In this document: in pieces, positions 11,111 to 23,620 of the stretch | Position numbering within the stretch: position 1 is the stretch's first letter | Layout: every line of letters starts with the position of its first letter | Assembly (NCBI RefSeq): GCF_963259705.1 | Contig: NC_081861.1 | Coordinates: forward strand, 63,304,673-63,368,672 | DNA length: 64,000 bases | Direction: 5' to 3' | Source: Myotis daubentonii | Lineage: Eukaryota > Chordata > Mammalia > Chiroptera > Vespertilionidae | Made by a program: the position numbers and the translations under genes | Notes under the pieces: generated by a model | Told to the model about the DNA's origin: nothing | Databases searched by the model: none | What the model saw: the letters and a program-made list of their open reading frames with translations, nothing else

Positions 11111-12068
11111 CTTTAATTAAGCACATATTCAGTAATTGCTATATTGAAAGCCTATAAACTGAATCATGAGCCTCCAAAATCCTTTTCGGTTTTTCTTTTT
11201 AATCAAGGCAGCTAATGAGCTAAATGATAAAAAAAAAAAAATCAGGTTGACCCAAGTTCTCAGGCCATCTCATGGCAGATGACATGGGAAAAAACGGCAC
11301 TTCCACAGGTGATTTTACTTTAGAAAAGTGCCATGGAAATGAGGCTGGCTGCAGTTTTCATTTTCCTTCTTGTTGGTAAACTATACAGCCAATCATAGAA
11401 ACCCCACTTCATCCTAAAAATATATTCAGCTATTTATTAGGAATGTCCATCTAATCAAAAGGTTATAGTACATATAGCCCCTAAGCCATTAAAATCCCAG
11501 GGCTATAGAAGGGTAGGAAAAGAAAAACACAAAAACAAAGCAAGACAGATAAATACCACCAAGACACCAAAGATACAGACATTATATGAAATGTTAAATC
11601 AGAGAACAGATATCTGTGTCTGTAGATATGTTGAAAATACTTGAAATTCCAGATTCCACAAGCATCTGCTAAATATATGCCCCCAACCTACTAAGCCAGC
11701 AGCTGTGTGATCTATTAACATATTCTCAATACCACCTGGAAAAATGCAAATTGTACAGACTTGTTTGTAAAAGGAAATAAATAAATGTCTCTGCTGATTT
11801 TCTACCCCACCCCCACCTGGCCCATATCATAAAAGTTAACAACCCTGCCAAGGGAGATTGTATACTTAAGAATTAAAATCTTAATGACTTAAATAGTCTA
11901 ATCAGTTTTTGATATCATCTTAATTATATGATAGATGGCCAGAAAGGGAGAAATGTGATTTGCTGTAAAAATTAAAGTCTCTTTAAATCAATAATAAAAA
12001 TAAGAATGAACATGTATTTAACATTCATATTGTTCTAGGTATTACATAAGATCCAAAACTAGTGTTTT
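11111..12068. other. Non-repetitive stretch, possible conserved noncoding DNA
   Basis: I cannot name any repeat here. 11190-11460 has an even base composition and dense homeodomain-like and TEAD-like words (GCTAATGAG, GGAATGTCC) unlike the repeats around it. That is only suggestive of a regulatory element and needs cross-species alignment to test. Confidence 0.25.
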
Positions 12069-12081
12069 AAGAATTTATGGA

Positions 12082-12301
12082 GCCGAAACCGGTTTGGCTC
12101 AGTGGATAGAGCGTCGGCTTGCGGACTGAAAGGTCCCGGGTTCGATTCCGGTCAAGGGCATGTACCTGGGTTGCGGGCACGTCCCCAGTGGGGAGTGTGC
12201 AGGAGGCAGCTGATCGATGTTTCTCTCTCATCGATGTTTCTAACTCTCTATCTCTCTCCCTTCCTCTCTGTAAAAAATCAATAAAATATATTTTAAAAAA
12301 A
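12082..12301 (+). mobile_element. VES SINE, young copy
   Basis: Near-consensus copy with A box TGGCTCAGTGG (12095-12105), B box GGTTCGATTCC (12139-12149), pyrimidine tail and AATAAAATATATTTT end. It is flanked by the perfect 13-bp duplication AAGAATTTATGGA (12069-12081 and 12302-12314). Both pol III promoter boxes look intact. Confidence 0.95.
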
Positions 12302-12314
12302 AAGAATTTATGGA

Positions 12315-14754
12315 AATTGATACTTTTAAAAAAATCATTCTGCACACCTACAAACCATGTTTCCTTCTTCATGCCACATGCCACATGATTGTAAAGTGGA
12401 AATACAATAGTCTACATAATCTGATTTATATTCAGGATATAACACTACTGAAAGTAATGAATGCACAGGTAATCATCCAGGCAGTGTTAAAAATAAAACA
12501 GAAATAAGTGCCAAGTTTTCCAAAGACTAGACAAATCAAAAAAAAAAAGGACTACAAAAAAATCATAAATCAGATGGACATTTTAAATAGGATCCTGAGG
12601 CAATGATCTAGTTTAATGTAACACTCAAAGAGCATAACAAAGTTCTTCTGTTCCCTTAAGCAAAGTGAACATCTTTGTATGGTTTCACACAACTGACACA
12701 TTTGAATAACGTCCTATGACTCTAGTTTCAATGTTAATAAGAGTAATTCCTTTCCAGAGAGGGTAAAACCCAAACAAACATGGTTCAATTTATGTAAGCT
12801 GTTGACGTCTCATATAGATTGAGTCAATCTAAAAGAAATCCATTTAATATACTCTCATAATTATACAATTACTACTTAATGAACCAAGTGAGAATACATG
12901 AGTATTCATAAAGCAAGAGGCAAAAAAAGGAAAAGAAGAATGAAAAAGCAGCTGTGGGTAAAAAAATAAAATACTCAGTGCAGACATATCAGGAAAATGT
13001 TTCGAAAAGCAAGCATTTGATTATCACTACCATTGTAAAAGGGAGACAGTACACTATCAATTCCAAGATATGTTTTCAAGAAAACTTATTAGATTTAAAA
13101 ATATGGGGTTTTTAGGAAAAAATATATTTTGAGAAAAGAGAGATAAGGAGTATATCTCTTTTCAGTACCAGATATGGCACTGATAACAAACAGAAGAAAA
13201 ACATCAAATGTCATTATGTTATAAACCTCAAGTTCAGGCCTTATTTATGCCTTAGCAACCTAATGAGTAATGCATCTGACAAGCTGGTCTACTGCAGTTT
13301 GCTAGGGAGGGAGTAGATTCTACTACCAACTTCATTGGAAACACCAGTAATTCAAACACCTTTAAAAAAAATTAGTTCCCTGGACAGTACCTTGCATATA
13401 GTAAGCAATCAATTAATATCTTGAATGTAATAAAAAGCACCTAAGTGTGTTAGCTAGGTTTCTGTTGCTGTAGCTAGGATTATGCTGATTCTAGAAAGGT
13501 CAATTATCAAGCAACGCAAAAGCGAAAGAAAAAAATTTAGAAGCTTAAGAGAAAAGGAATAAAAATAAACAGCGATTTCATAAAATGAAATAGAACATTA
13601 AATGTAGGAGTTTTAAACTGAATTTTAATTTGAATTATTTAATTCAATGAATGTGTAGGAGTTTGTTTCATCAAATGTTATTTTCCAATTACAATAAATA
13701 TATATTTAAAAAAATCAAATAAATATTTATACATAGAACAAACTATGTAACCACATATTCTAAGAAATTTTTAAAGTTGAAGTATAAAAAAAATTCAAGA
13801 AGAGTTTTGTCCATTTATTGTATCCCATAGTGCATTATTAAAGCTATTGTTTAACTATAACTTTTTGAAGTAGAAGTAGATTCTGTTTTCTCACTAAAAT
13901 CTCTGCTTCAATTCTGTTTGACATTTTAATTTCTTATTTAATTAACTGAGTCACAGAAGCAACTCAAAGAGAGTATAAATATATGGCCATTACATATGTT
14001 AATATTTTCTTTATGTTAGTACAGGTAAATATTTGCAATGTTCTTGCCTTACACACTCTTATTTTTAAAATTAAACTTATTAATTGTAATTAGGGTACCA
14101 CATGTGGGTTTGAAATCATTTCACACCTCTATCACACAAATGGGACATATGTAAAAGTGAAATGCCATGATTTGGCAAATTACATATTCTAATGACATTT
14201 TCAACAATTTGTACTCTATTTTTTTATTGTTTAAAGAATTACAAATAGTAGTACATATGTCTCCTTTAATTAAAAAGTAACTTGTCTTTTCTTGCATTCC
14301 AGTAACAACAAATACACATCTAGCATCTAGGTATTGATCTGTCATACAATTTCCCACTAAAAGAAACCAGGTTCCTTAGAAACATAGCTGATCGCAGGGC
14401 TATAGAAAGGTAGGTATAAGATGAAACTAAAATGTTATTCTATAGAAACGTAAGGTAATGCTACAAAAAAGATAAGGAAGGGGAGGCATGTCACAAGAAT
14501 AGGTTGAGGGGGTTCTCTGGCCAAATCTGGTAAAAACTGAGCACCAAAATAATTCAGTACAGTAATGAATTATGAACCACTGGAAAATATAAATGTATGA
14601 GTCCATATTGATAACATATCAATCAATAAGTAGATAGATCAATCAATCAATCAATGAGAAAGGAGAGGTCTTGCTTACAGTAGAATGCTGAGTGCCAACT
14701 GTGTCAAGGGAAGACTGGAAATGGAAAACCATTTTACAACTATTACAGTAAGTA
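12315..14754. other. AT-rich stretch without named features
   Basis: No gene or repeat that I can support, apart from a possible short MIR/L2 terminal remnant near 13375-13432 ('cagtaccttgcatatagtaagc'). The frame at 14121-14357 (minus) shows no family motif. Confidence 0.4.
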
Positions 14755-14941
14755 CTAGAGGCCCAGTGCATGAAATTCATGGACGGGTAGGGTCCCTAGC
14801 AGCTGCCAGCTGCTGGCCAGGGCCTTCCTTCATTCCGCACCGCCCCCTGGTGGTCAGCGCATGTCATAGCGAGCAATTGATCTCTGGGTCCATCAAACTG
14901 CTGAGGGGACAGTTTGCATATTAGGCTTTTATATATATAGA
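14755..14941 (-). mobile_element. HeliBat-type Helitron (tandem, member 1)
   Basis: Reads on the minus strand as a 187-bp non-autonomous Helitron: 5' TCTATATATATAAAAGCC, then the GGCAGTTTGAT/'CAGGGGGCGG' type body, a 3' palindrome (CATGAATTTCATG) and terminal CTAG. The 3' flank is T. Its 5' TC abuts the next element with no intervening base. Confidence 0.9.
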
Positions 14942-15108
14942 CTAGAGGCCCGATGCATGAAATTCATGCAAAAGTAGGCCTTCCTCCCCCAGCTGCTGGC
15001 ACCGGCTTCCCGCTAGCACCCAGGACCTGGGCTGGCTTTCCTCTGGCCCTGCTTCGTCTCAAAGGAACTCTGATCTAATTAGCATATTACCCTTTTTATT
15101 ATTATAGA
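14942..15108 (-). mobile_element. HeliBat-type Helitron (tandem, member 2)
   Basis: A 167-bp Helitron in the same orientation, directly upstream (minus sense) of member 1. It has 5' TCTATAATAATAAAAAGGG, a 3' palindrome TGCATGAATTTCATGC and terminal CTAG at 14942-14945. Its 5' flank is A and its 3' flank is the T of member 1's own TC end, so the A/T target rule holds at the junction. Confidence 0.88.
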
Positions 15109-16630
15109 TTAGATAGCCTGGGGGAACATTTTGATGATGAGCAGGATATCTGCATGGCCTTAGAATGTCTCCCCACAGACTGCATATTAATTTCAAAGAG
15201 AAAATAATAATTTCACACTGGAAAAATTATATAATACCTTGACCAAGTGATCAAAATCAACATCACCAATGAGGCACAGACAGATATGTGTGCCTCCAGA
15301 TGTGATGTCTGACACAGCATCACCTATGCATAATCTTGGCCAAGAATGCATATCCTGATTCTAATCATGAGAAGACATTAGACCTACACAAGATGAAAAA
15401 CATTCTATTAAAAATGAGATTTATGTTGTTCAAAAATATCAATGTCATAAAAGACAAAGAATGACTGGGAAAATGTTCCAGATTAAAGAAGGCTGAAGAA
15501 GATGAAATGAGCCAGAGATGGAGATGGGGGTGGGGAGGAGGGAAGGATGGAGACAGAGGAAGACAGAAAGGGACAGAGACAGAGAGAGCGAGAACAAGCA
15601 TGAATGCATGCACATGGAGGGAGAGAAGAAGAGAGAGAGGATGAATGAGAATGAATGGTGTCAATGATAGGTGAATTTGGATAAAGGATGTATACAAGTG
15701 TTCTCTGTAGTATACTTATCATTGCAATTTTTATAAGTGAAATTATTCCCGCCCCCCAAAAAAACAAACCTTAAAATATTACATGTCTTTTCTTAGTTTA
15801 CTATGCTATGCATTTTCCTGGTCTCACTTTAAAGAAAATTATTTGAATGACTGCTTAAATTGTATTACAGATTAAAAAGAAAACCAGAAGCATTAAATCA
15901 CACCATGACAAATAGCTTGGAATCCTGCATCAAGGGGCATGCAGAAATACACAGAGCATATATTTCTGTCTACACTAAAAGCCAAAATACAAATATTTGA
16001 AATATTTCTAATTTATCACAGAACAGAATCAGAGGATCCTTTAAAAATATGTTAACACACTCTCCTCATTTTTCTGTGCCTGGAACTGAGGTCACATGGT
16101 CACAGAGAACCAAAACTAAAATACCAAGTTCCTCTTGAGCCTTGGTGCCTTCCAAAATATATATCCTTAGCGAACTTGAACAATCGGAAATGTTTCAAGT
16201 AAATCCTTTATATACTCTTCCAATGAAACAGAGTAGGAAGCACATTTTATCAAGGAGATTATTATATCTGTTAAAAATTTGAAGTGTTTATTTTAAAATA
16301 GTTTTGTAATTATACATTTCTTTACATGTATTTTTAAATAAAGGGTATTACGTAAATCTAAATGATTATGCTTCAAATTTTCATTATAATCGTAGTTAGC
16401 CATCATTAATTCCATGCAAACTGTCCTCATTAAATATACCATCTGAACTAGATAAACACAATGGAATCCATCTTCATTTGGCTACACCTAACAATGTGTG
16501 AAGTGATTTTCATTCAGTCATCGGTTTATAAGGTAATTGGTTTGCCAATATTTAATTTTCATACTACATTTGTGAAATAAATAGGTAGCACACCTAGCAT
16601 AATGCAGCTATACCACTTTTTCCCATTTCA
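15109..16630. other. No named features
   Basis: Mixed AT-rich sequence with a purine-rich patch (15500-15650). I see no coding signal beyond low-complexity open frames on the minus strand. Confidence 0.4.
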
Positions 16631-16639
16631 TCTTCAAAT

Positions 16640-17370
16640 CTCTTAGTCACTCCCACTCATTTACTGAGGACTTGAGCAACTGATTCCATCTTTTTGTGCA
16701 CTCTAACTTCTGTTGTTTTCACTAACTTCGTTAGCCACATCCAATTTAGCATCTAGGTCAAACTCTCTTCTAAAACTTCATAAGGGTATCAATGGCCTCA
16801 ATGTTGCCAACCGATATGTCAGTCTTCCTATTTAATCTCTCAGATCATCATGTCCTCTGTCTTACTGGTTCTATGACACTACACTGTTTCACTTTTCCTA
16901 CTCATACTTTCCTCAATTTGCTTTGCTAAATCATCTTCCTTTCTACAATCTCTGATAGAATACACCAGGGCTTGGTCCCATACTTCTTCCTCTTCTCCAT
17001 GTAAACACTTTCATAAAATGACTTCATCCAGACACATGATTTTAATGTCACATATGTGACAACGATCTCAAAATAATATCTTTAGCTATGACCAATGTCT
17101 GGAATTCCAGACTCACAATCCAGCAATTTATCTGACATCTTCACTATGATATCTGTTTAACAGGTATCTTAAATGTATCATAGTCAAAGAAAAACTCTTT
17201 ATTCCTCACTCTGCCCCTACCAGTACCCAAGTCTTCCTCTTCTCAATAAATGTCACCATCATCCAGTTGCTCCAGCCAAACAATTAGGAGCCTTTCTTGA
17301 TTCCTTTCTGTCTTTTATCTCACACACCCAATTCATCAGCAAGTTTTGTTAACTCCATCCCCAAAACATA
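16640..17370 (+). repeat. Possible old LINE (L2/CR1-like) fragment
   Basis: Pyrimidine-rich diverged sequence with phrases such as 'cttcctcttctccatgtaaac' and 'accatcatccagttgctcc' that resemble an old LINE ORF2. No frame is intact. Assignment to a family is uncertain. Confidence 0.3.
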
Positions 17371-17379
17371 TCTCAAAAG

Positions 17380-18190
17380 CCACCAAAGCAGTGAACAAAA
17401 AAAGTGAATAAGAGTGAGCTGGCAAAGAAGGAGAAAACCCAGGAAAATGTGGAGTCATGCAAACCAATAAAATTTCCTCTACAATAGGATTGGTCAACTA
17501 TAGCAAATGCTGCTGAGAGGTTAAAACAATAATTGAGAAGCAAACATTGAAGGTCACTGGTGATCTTCAGAATAACAAACTCTGTGGAGTAATGGGGATA
17601 TAAGTTTATTTGTAATTGGCTAAAGAAAGAGTGAGATGAGAATGTAAAGACAATGACTAATGGAGAAGTCTTTCAAGAGGTTTTGGCTCTGGAAAGCAGA
17701 GAAATGGGGAATAGTTATAGAGAGCTATGAGATCGAGAGTGGTTCTTTTCAAAAGAGGAGACAGTTCAGCATGTTAGTGTGCTGCTGAAAAAGAAGTATT
17801 GTAAAGAAAATATAAATATAGTGTGGGGAAAGAAAATAAATAATGGAGGGGTGGGAACCATTGCCCAAGTGGACAGGTTATTCTTCCATAGGTGTAGGGA
17901 CTCTTTATCCACAGTAATAGGAAACAGAGAATAAGGCAGGGTAATTTGATAGACTGTACAGACAAAATTGAAGGGATTCCTAATTGAGTGCTTATACATT
18001 TGTCAATGAATTATGAGGCAGATCATTGGTGTGTGTGTATGCCTGTGTGTCTCTGTGTCTGTGTGGTGTATGGATTGAGGATCAAGGAGCACGGAATGAA
18101 AAAGCTGAAGAGAGAAGGCATGAATTAGCCATGTTAAAGAGAATATGCTAGGGAATTTATAAGACAATACTATCTATTTGGTCATATGTA
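17380..18190. other. Unassigned, possibly old-repeat sequence
   Basis: Purine-rich text ('aatgctgctgagaggttaaaac', 'gtcactggtgatcttcag') that looks like a diverged ancient interspersed repeat. I cannot name the family. A GT-rich patch lies at 18028-18070. Confidence 0.3.
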
Positions 18191-18191
18191 G

Positions 18192-18194
<3 letters not shown>

Positions 18195-18240
<46 letters not shown>
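18195..18240. repeat. (TA)n microsatellite
   Basis: About 46 bp of uninterrupted TA dinucleotide. Confidence 0.95.
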
Positions 18241-18242
<2 letters not shown>

Positions 18243-18914
18243 TTTTATTGCAAAATTACAATTTCTTATTATACAGCAAAGTACTTTTGGAAGATAAAAT
18301 AGCATTACATAAGTCCTTTGTTGTATGCCCAAATAGAAAAGTCTTATAATGGTTCACAAAAGAAATGACATTCTTGTAGAAAAATAAGTTATTAGTTTTT
18401 CTTTATACAAGTCTATTTCTGTATAGGGATGTCACAAATTAATTTGAAGATATTGAAGCATGCAATTAATAGTGCACTGTGGTAAAAATGAGGCCCATTT
18501 CAAACATGCTTCTATTATTCTGTGGTTTACCATTACATGATCAGAAAGCATGATGTCTTAATGTCAAGAGTATTTATTTAAAATTATATCAAGTAAGCAA
18601 GTTATATTTACAATACCAGCAGCACTGGCTGAAATTGTTCGCCTTCCTTTTAGCATTTTAATTTAGAGCTTTCTAAATGCAAATTAGGGAAAGACAGTCT
18701 CTGCTCACTAGATGGTAAGTAGATTTTTTTCTTTTAATACTAGCTCAATTGTATTAGTGGTGTTATTTTATTAGTAGTATATTTACATACAGCCTTCATG
18801 CATGGCCCTTAAAAATACTTTATAAATATTAAAAAGCATGCCTACAATTCTCTCCTACTAAATATCTGCAATGTAGAATTAAAATCATCTTCTCAAAAAG
18901 GCAAAATACTACTA
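18241..18914. other. No named features
   Basis: AT-rich, apparently single-copy. The 18615-18700 patch ('gctttctaaatgcaaatt') contains an octamer-like ATGCAAAT word, which is weak evidence of anything. Confidence 0.35.
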
Positions 18915-19371
18915 TCCTATGTAATAAAAGCCTAATATGCTAAGTGTCTGGTCAATAAGTTGGCCGTTCAACCAATCAAAGCATAATATGCTAATGATAC
19001 GCTAAGGCAGCTCAACCGCTCACTATGACATGCACTGACCACGAGGGGGCAGTCGATCAGTTACTATGATGTACACTGACCACCAGGGGGCAGATGCTCT
19101 GACTGGTAGGTTAGCTTGCTGCTGGGGTCCGGCCCATTAGAACTGAGTTAGACAGTCTGGACACGCCCTGGAGCCCATCCCTCCCTGGCTGGCCAACCTC
19201 CTGCGTCCCTCCCCGGCCCCGATGGTGCACTGCTTGAGTCCCTCGGCCTGGCCTGCTGCCCTCTCGCAATCCGGGACCCCTCAGGGGATGTCAGAGAGCC
19301 AGTTTCAGCCCGATCTCACAGGCTAGGCCAAGGGACCCCATGGTGCACGAATTCTTGCACTGGGCCTCTAG
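18915..19371 (+). mobile_element. HeliBat-type Helitron, complete ends
   Basis: A 457-bp non-autonomous Helitron: 5' TCCTATGTAATAAAAGCC, body with the 'TATGACATGCACTGACCAC' motif, 3' palindrome GTGCACGAATTCTTGCAC at 19343-19360, then GGGCCTCTAG. The flanks are A (18914) and T (19372), the exact Helitron target, with no duplication. It carries much higher GC and CpG than its surroundings and has no Rep/helicase coding. Confidence 0.93.
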
Positions 19372-19721
19372 TTTTTATATAAAGAAGTAAACTGATATTC
19401 TGAACAACTATCTCAACAGGAAAAATGAATAATTTCAGAATTTACTTCATTCTCCTCCTCCCCCAACCCAATATTGAAATACAAAATAAATTCATGAAAC
19501 TTAAAACATCTGCTTTGGCCTTTCAATTCTCTGCACCATTTTTATTACAGAGCAACTAAAACACTATGGGACTAAGGAGGGAGTTTTAAAAAAAGCACCA
19601 AATCCTTTCTCTCTGTCAAGCAAAGATAGCAAATGAGTTCAAAGAGATAAAGACTTTTGTGAAAAATGACTCATCTTAGGTTCCCTAAAATTGAAATGCT
19701 AAAATTGGTGAAGGTTGTTCA

Positions 19722-19771
<50 letters not shown>

Positions 19772-20144
19772 CATATTCACTCATTTGAAAAACAACCAAC
19801 AGGGACAGCAGTTCTAATCCCAGTAATATCTGTAGCCATAAATTTGAAAACTTCATTATAAAAACAAACAATGTCCACTTGGTTTTACCAGCTTTTACTC
19901 AAATAAAACAAAATAAATCTCCTTTAAACATGTAAATAAGTACATCTGAACTATCAAAACTAATATCCATGCATTTTAATCTATAGATACTGGCAGACAA
20001 GTATGCTTTAAAAATCCAAAATTTAAGTTTGTTTCAAAAAATAAAAGTATCTTGAAGGATTGTATTCCTACTTAGAATTAGCTGATTAACAATTGATTTG
20101 TTTCTATGAATACTTTTTTTGTAACCACTGGTTTTTAGATAAAG
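19372..20144. other. No named features except (CA)n
   Basis: AT-rich sequence with a (CA)n microsatellite at about 19729-19768. No gene evidence. Confidence 0.4.
19729..19768. repeat. (CA)n microsatellite
   Basis: About 40 bp of CA dinucleotide. Confidence 0.95.
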
Positions 20145-20202
20145 TGGAAGGGAGGAAGGGAGGTGGGAGAGGGAGGAGAGGAAGGTAGGAAGAGAAAAAG
20201 AA

Positions 20203-20251
<49 letters not shown>

Positions 20252-20390
20252 CGTTGCCTCCCACACTAGCCCTGACCTTGGCTGGGGGTCAAACCAGCAA
20301 CCCTGGTATATGCCCTTGACCAGGAATCGAACCCATGACCCTTCAGTGCTCAGGCCAACACTCTAACCATTGAATATACTGGCCAGGGCT
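20145..20390 (-). mobile_element. VES-like SINE with expanded (AG)n tail
   Basis: On the minus strand the head reads AGCCCTGGCCAGTATATTCAATGG, followed by a B-box-like GGTTCGATTCC and a 'CAAGGGCATATACC' body. Its pyrimidine tail has expanded into a (TC)n run (AG on the + strand, about 20205-20250). No clear target duplication was identified. Confidence 0.8.
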
Positions 20391-20709
20391 ATTTTTGATA
20401 TATTTTAACTGACTATAAGGAATTACAAATTTCAGCTGTGTTTTTTAATATAAGCTCACTTAAATTTTGCTTCAATGTCAATTTAAGTAGCAAACAAAAC
20501 AAACAAGATGGTAAGAAGCAATAGTTTCTCCAGTTTCGTGATAATAATTGTTCCATTTCTTTAATTCTTATGAGACTATTAAAGTTGCATTGACCTCACA
20601 AAACAGAAATCAAAAATAGTGCTTCAGTCATTTTCACTTAAACATACACACAAAGAAAAGTTGGTATTATGACAGTACAACTCAAAGACCAAGCATTCTT
20701 ATTTTAAAA

Positions 20710-20930
20710 CTAGAGGCCCAGTGCACAAAATTCGTGCACAGGTAGTGTCCCTACCGGCTGCTAGCTGCCGGCTGGGGCCTCCCTCCCCTGGCTGCCGGCT
20801 GCCAGATGGGGCCTTCCTTTGTTCTGCACTGCCCCCTGGTGGTTAGCACACATCATAGCAAGCAATCAAACTCCCAGTTGGTCAAACTCCTGAAGGGACA
20901 CTTTGCATATTAGGCTTTTATATATATAGA
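20710..20930 (-). mobile_element. HeliBat-type Helitron
   Basis: A 221-bp minus-strand Helitron: 5' TCTATATATATAAAAGCC, 3' palindrome TGCACGAATTTTGTGCA, terminal CTAG at 20710-20713. The + strand flanks a (20709) and t (20931) meet the A/T insertion rule. It is close in size and body to the element at 14755-14941. Confidence 0.92.
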
Positions 20931-21019
20931 TGTAATATGATTGAAGGAATTTTGAGTAGACTTTATTTTCAATGATTGAGTTGTCTATTTTTGGGATTTT
21001 ATTTTATGACATTAGCAAT

Positions 21020-21808
21020 TGCCGGGAGCCGGTCCATCCTTGCTGTTTCAAGGGACCTGGCATATATGGCATACGGTTCTTAATATGTTTACTCACCTTC
21101 TTGGTGCTGTGTTTTAATCAAGGTCACCTCTCCGAGAAAGGTTGAATCCCCAGGTAGGGATTTTCCCCTGAAGTTAGGGAGGGAATAAAACCCCTCAACT
21201 AAGTGCCAGGCAGGTAATTAATCCCTTTAACTACAAACAATCATGCTTAAACTACATAATCTTTTCTCCCTGGAATGGAGATAAGAAACACCCTAACCTT
21301 TGTAATAGAGATTGATAGGATTGAATCAACTGGTATAAATACAGTTGTAACAAGACAGAAACACTCAGAACTTAGAACAGAATCAAGAAGACAGAACCTA
21401 CACGGAGCCTAGAGACAGAAGAACTTCGCTGGAGAGAGCATGCCGGAGGATCCTGGAGAGGGACTGGCCTCAGAGCCTAGAGACAGAGCCTAGCGGGTGA
21501 ACATGGCAAGGGATCCTGGACTGAACCTGACTACAGAGATTGGCAGGAGAACCTGACTGGAACCTGGACACTGAACCTGACTGGAGAGCCTGGACAGAAC
21601 CTGGCTGGAGAGCCTAGCAAGGGAACATGGCTACAGAACCTCGCTGGAAATCCGAAGCAGAGCCTCTCTGGAGATCAAGACCAGAACTTGGCTGGAGATC
21701 CTGGCTAGGCTGCTGATCAACTGAACGCTGTCTCCGTGTCATTCCTTCTTCGCCGACTCCGTCCACACCTTTGGGGACCCCTGGACCTGCTGGGGCTGGA
21801 CCCCGGCA
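21020..21808 (+). mobile_element. Class II (ERV2-like) endogenous retrovirus solo LTR
   Basis: A 789-bp solo LTR starting TGCCGGGAGCCGG and ending GACCCCGGCA, so the ends are an inverted TGCCGGG/CCCGGCA pair. It is flanked by a perfect 6-bp target duplication, AGCAAT (21014-21019 and 21809-21814); 6 bp is the usual length for class II ERVs. A TATA box lies at 21334-21340. The downstream half (about 21370-21715) is built of degenerate repeats around 'GAACCTGACTGGAGAGCCTGG'. There is no internal viral sequence, which implies loss by LTR-LTR recombination. The strand follows the TATA position. Confidence 0.88.
21334..21340 (+). promoter_or_regulatory. TATA box of the solo LTR
   Basis: TATAAAT in the context GGTATAAATACAG, about 315 bp from the LTR 5' end and consistent with a U3/R boundary about 25-30 bp downstream. 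No AATAAA occurs after it inside the LTR, so the polyadenylation signal is non-canonical or lost. Confidence 0.6.
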
Positions 21809-22062
21809 AGCAATCATCCCATATTAACTCAATGAAAATATATAAATCAAAAGCTTGAGAGAGAGAAAATAAAGTACTAGCTTCCCAATTCACACAGAAA
21901 GAGGACCATAGTTCTACATTTAATTGGATATTTTCCAAAGCACAGCCATTAGTCTGAAAAGAAAGCTCTTCCATATTCAATAAATTAATCAAATAAACAT
22001 TAGAAATGTATTCATGGATCAAAAAGAACTCCAACCTAGTATATTACAATATAAAAGTAAAA

Positions 22063-22200
22063 CCCTGGCCAGGTAGCTCAGTTGGTTAGAACATTGTCCC
22101 AATACGCAAAGGTCAGTGGGTTTGATCCCTTCTCTCTCTCTCTCTCTCCTTCTCTCCCTCTCTCCTTCTCTCCCTCTCTCCTTCTCTCCCTCTCTTTCTT
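22063..22200 (+). mobile_element. Degenerate VES-like SINE with pyrimidine tail
   Basis: CCCTGGCCAGGTAGCTCAG head and 'AGTGGGTTTGATCCC' B-box region, then an expanded TCTC/CCTT tail. The central body is missing, so this is an internally deleted or old copy. Confidence 0.7.
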
Positions 22201-22232
22201 TCTACGTCCATCCCTTCCTTCCTCTCTCTCAA

Positions 22233-22237
<5 letters not shown>

Positions 22238-22294
<57 letters not shown>
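22238..22294. repeat. (TA)n microsatellite
   Basis: About 57 bp of TA with one TG interruption, directly following the tail of a SINE. Confidence 0.93.
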
Positions 22295-22296
<2 letters not shown>

Positions 22297-22339
22297 GTCA
22301 TTGTCACAATAAATTATAAGTAGTGATTAATGGCAATGT

Positions 22340-22515
22340 TTTTATGTACATAATTTGATTTAATCACACTAACAACCATATGAGAAAGGTAGTATCATGA
22401 TTCAGAATAAACTGAGATTCAGAGAGGTTAAGGTATTTGCCCATGGATGCTTAGCACCTAAGATTTAAACTCAGATTTTCTGATTTCAAATCATACACTC
22501 TCAATTAAACTCTTG
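22340..22515 (-). repeat. MIR SINE fragment
   Basis: In reverse complement it follows MIR: 'AAACTGAGATTCAGAGAGGTTAAG' on the + strand matches the reverse of the MIR 'cttaacctctctgtgcctcagttt' core. It has good order along about 170 bp and is diverged. Confidence 0.65.
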
Positions 22516-22519
22516 TAAA

Positions 22520-23330
22520 ACAATAACAATTAACCTCTGTTAGAGCAATAGCCAGCAGATTATATAAGAATTTACCAAGAAATTATGTTAACACCTAGCC
22601 CAGGGGCATCATGGCCAACTAGTCAACCTTACAACTAAAGAGAAAAGGAATGGCAGTACTAAAAGATGGTAAATTAACTAAAAAACGTCTATATTTATAT
22701 TATTTATTTCTGTTCATAATCATTTATTTATTTGGAATGCTTTGTTCCAATAACAAAAATGATCCACCCATTCATGTTGACCCACCCAGGGAATGTACAT
22801 ATTATAAATTTTTCTCAATAATCAATAGGTTTATTCCAGAAAATTTATAAAGGGAAATTCATTTACTGAAGTCAAAATTTAGCACTAATTTACACTTTCC
22901 CAGAATCAATAAATAATTAGTTCCAAAGAAAAATACTGCTTTCTCTAATGCCTCACTAGCTTCTAATAGGGAAGATATGAAGAAATAAATATCCATCACA
23001 AACAGGGGAATGTACAGAATAGCCATAGTTAAAACAGTCTCCACTCCCTTGCAAATAAATGTCTAAAACATAAATAGAACATGGCATCCCTGTTTTAACT
23101 TAGGAAAATACTTCGTGAGCAGAAATCTGAAATCAGTGATCATTTAGTTATTACAACATCCTGTCAGCAAAGGGTCTTCCCTTTCAAAGCCTTTCTCACA
23201 CAAGACCTCATTTCATCACTGGAGATACATAGGCAGGCAACTTCCTGCAGCATTTGTCAGTGTCTTACATTAGAGAGCACTCAATAAATAGACACTAGAG
23301 AAAGATATGATCGAAATGGGTGAATGAATG
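22520..23330. other. No named features
   Basis: AT-rich sequence. 23240-23335 ends 'gagcactcaataaatagacac' and 'gaatgaatgaatg', which may be the 3' tail of an old L2/MIR. No gene evidence. Confidence 0.35.
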
Positions 23331-23620
23331 AATGAACCAAGAATGGCAGTACCATCATCAAAGGATAAGTCAAATTTCAGTTTATGCTATACAGGACATT
23401 ATTCATTTATCAAAACCCACAGAACTGTACAACAAATGGATGAACCCTAATGTAAACTATGGACTTCAGTTAAAAATAGGATATCAATACTGTTTCATCA
23501 TTTGTGACAAATATAGCACATTAATGCAAGATGTTAATAAAAGGGGAAATTCTGTACAGGAATGAGAATTCTGAACTTTCTTAATTTTCTATAAGTATAA
23601 ACCTTCTCTAAAAAGGACAG
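23331..23620 (+). repeat. Old L1 3' UTR fragment
   Basis: Contains the order typical of old L1 3' UTRs: 'ctgtacaacaaatggatgaaccctaatgtaaactatggact', then 'atgcaagatgttaataa', then 'ggggaaattctgt'. Diverged, with no coding capacity. Confidence 0.6.
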
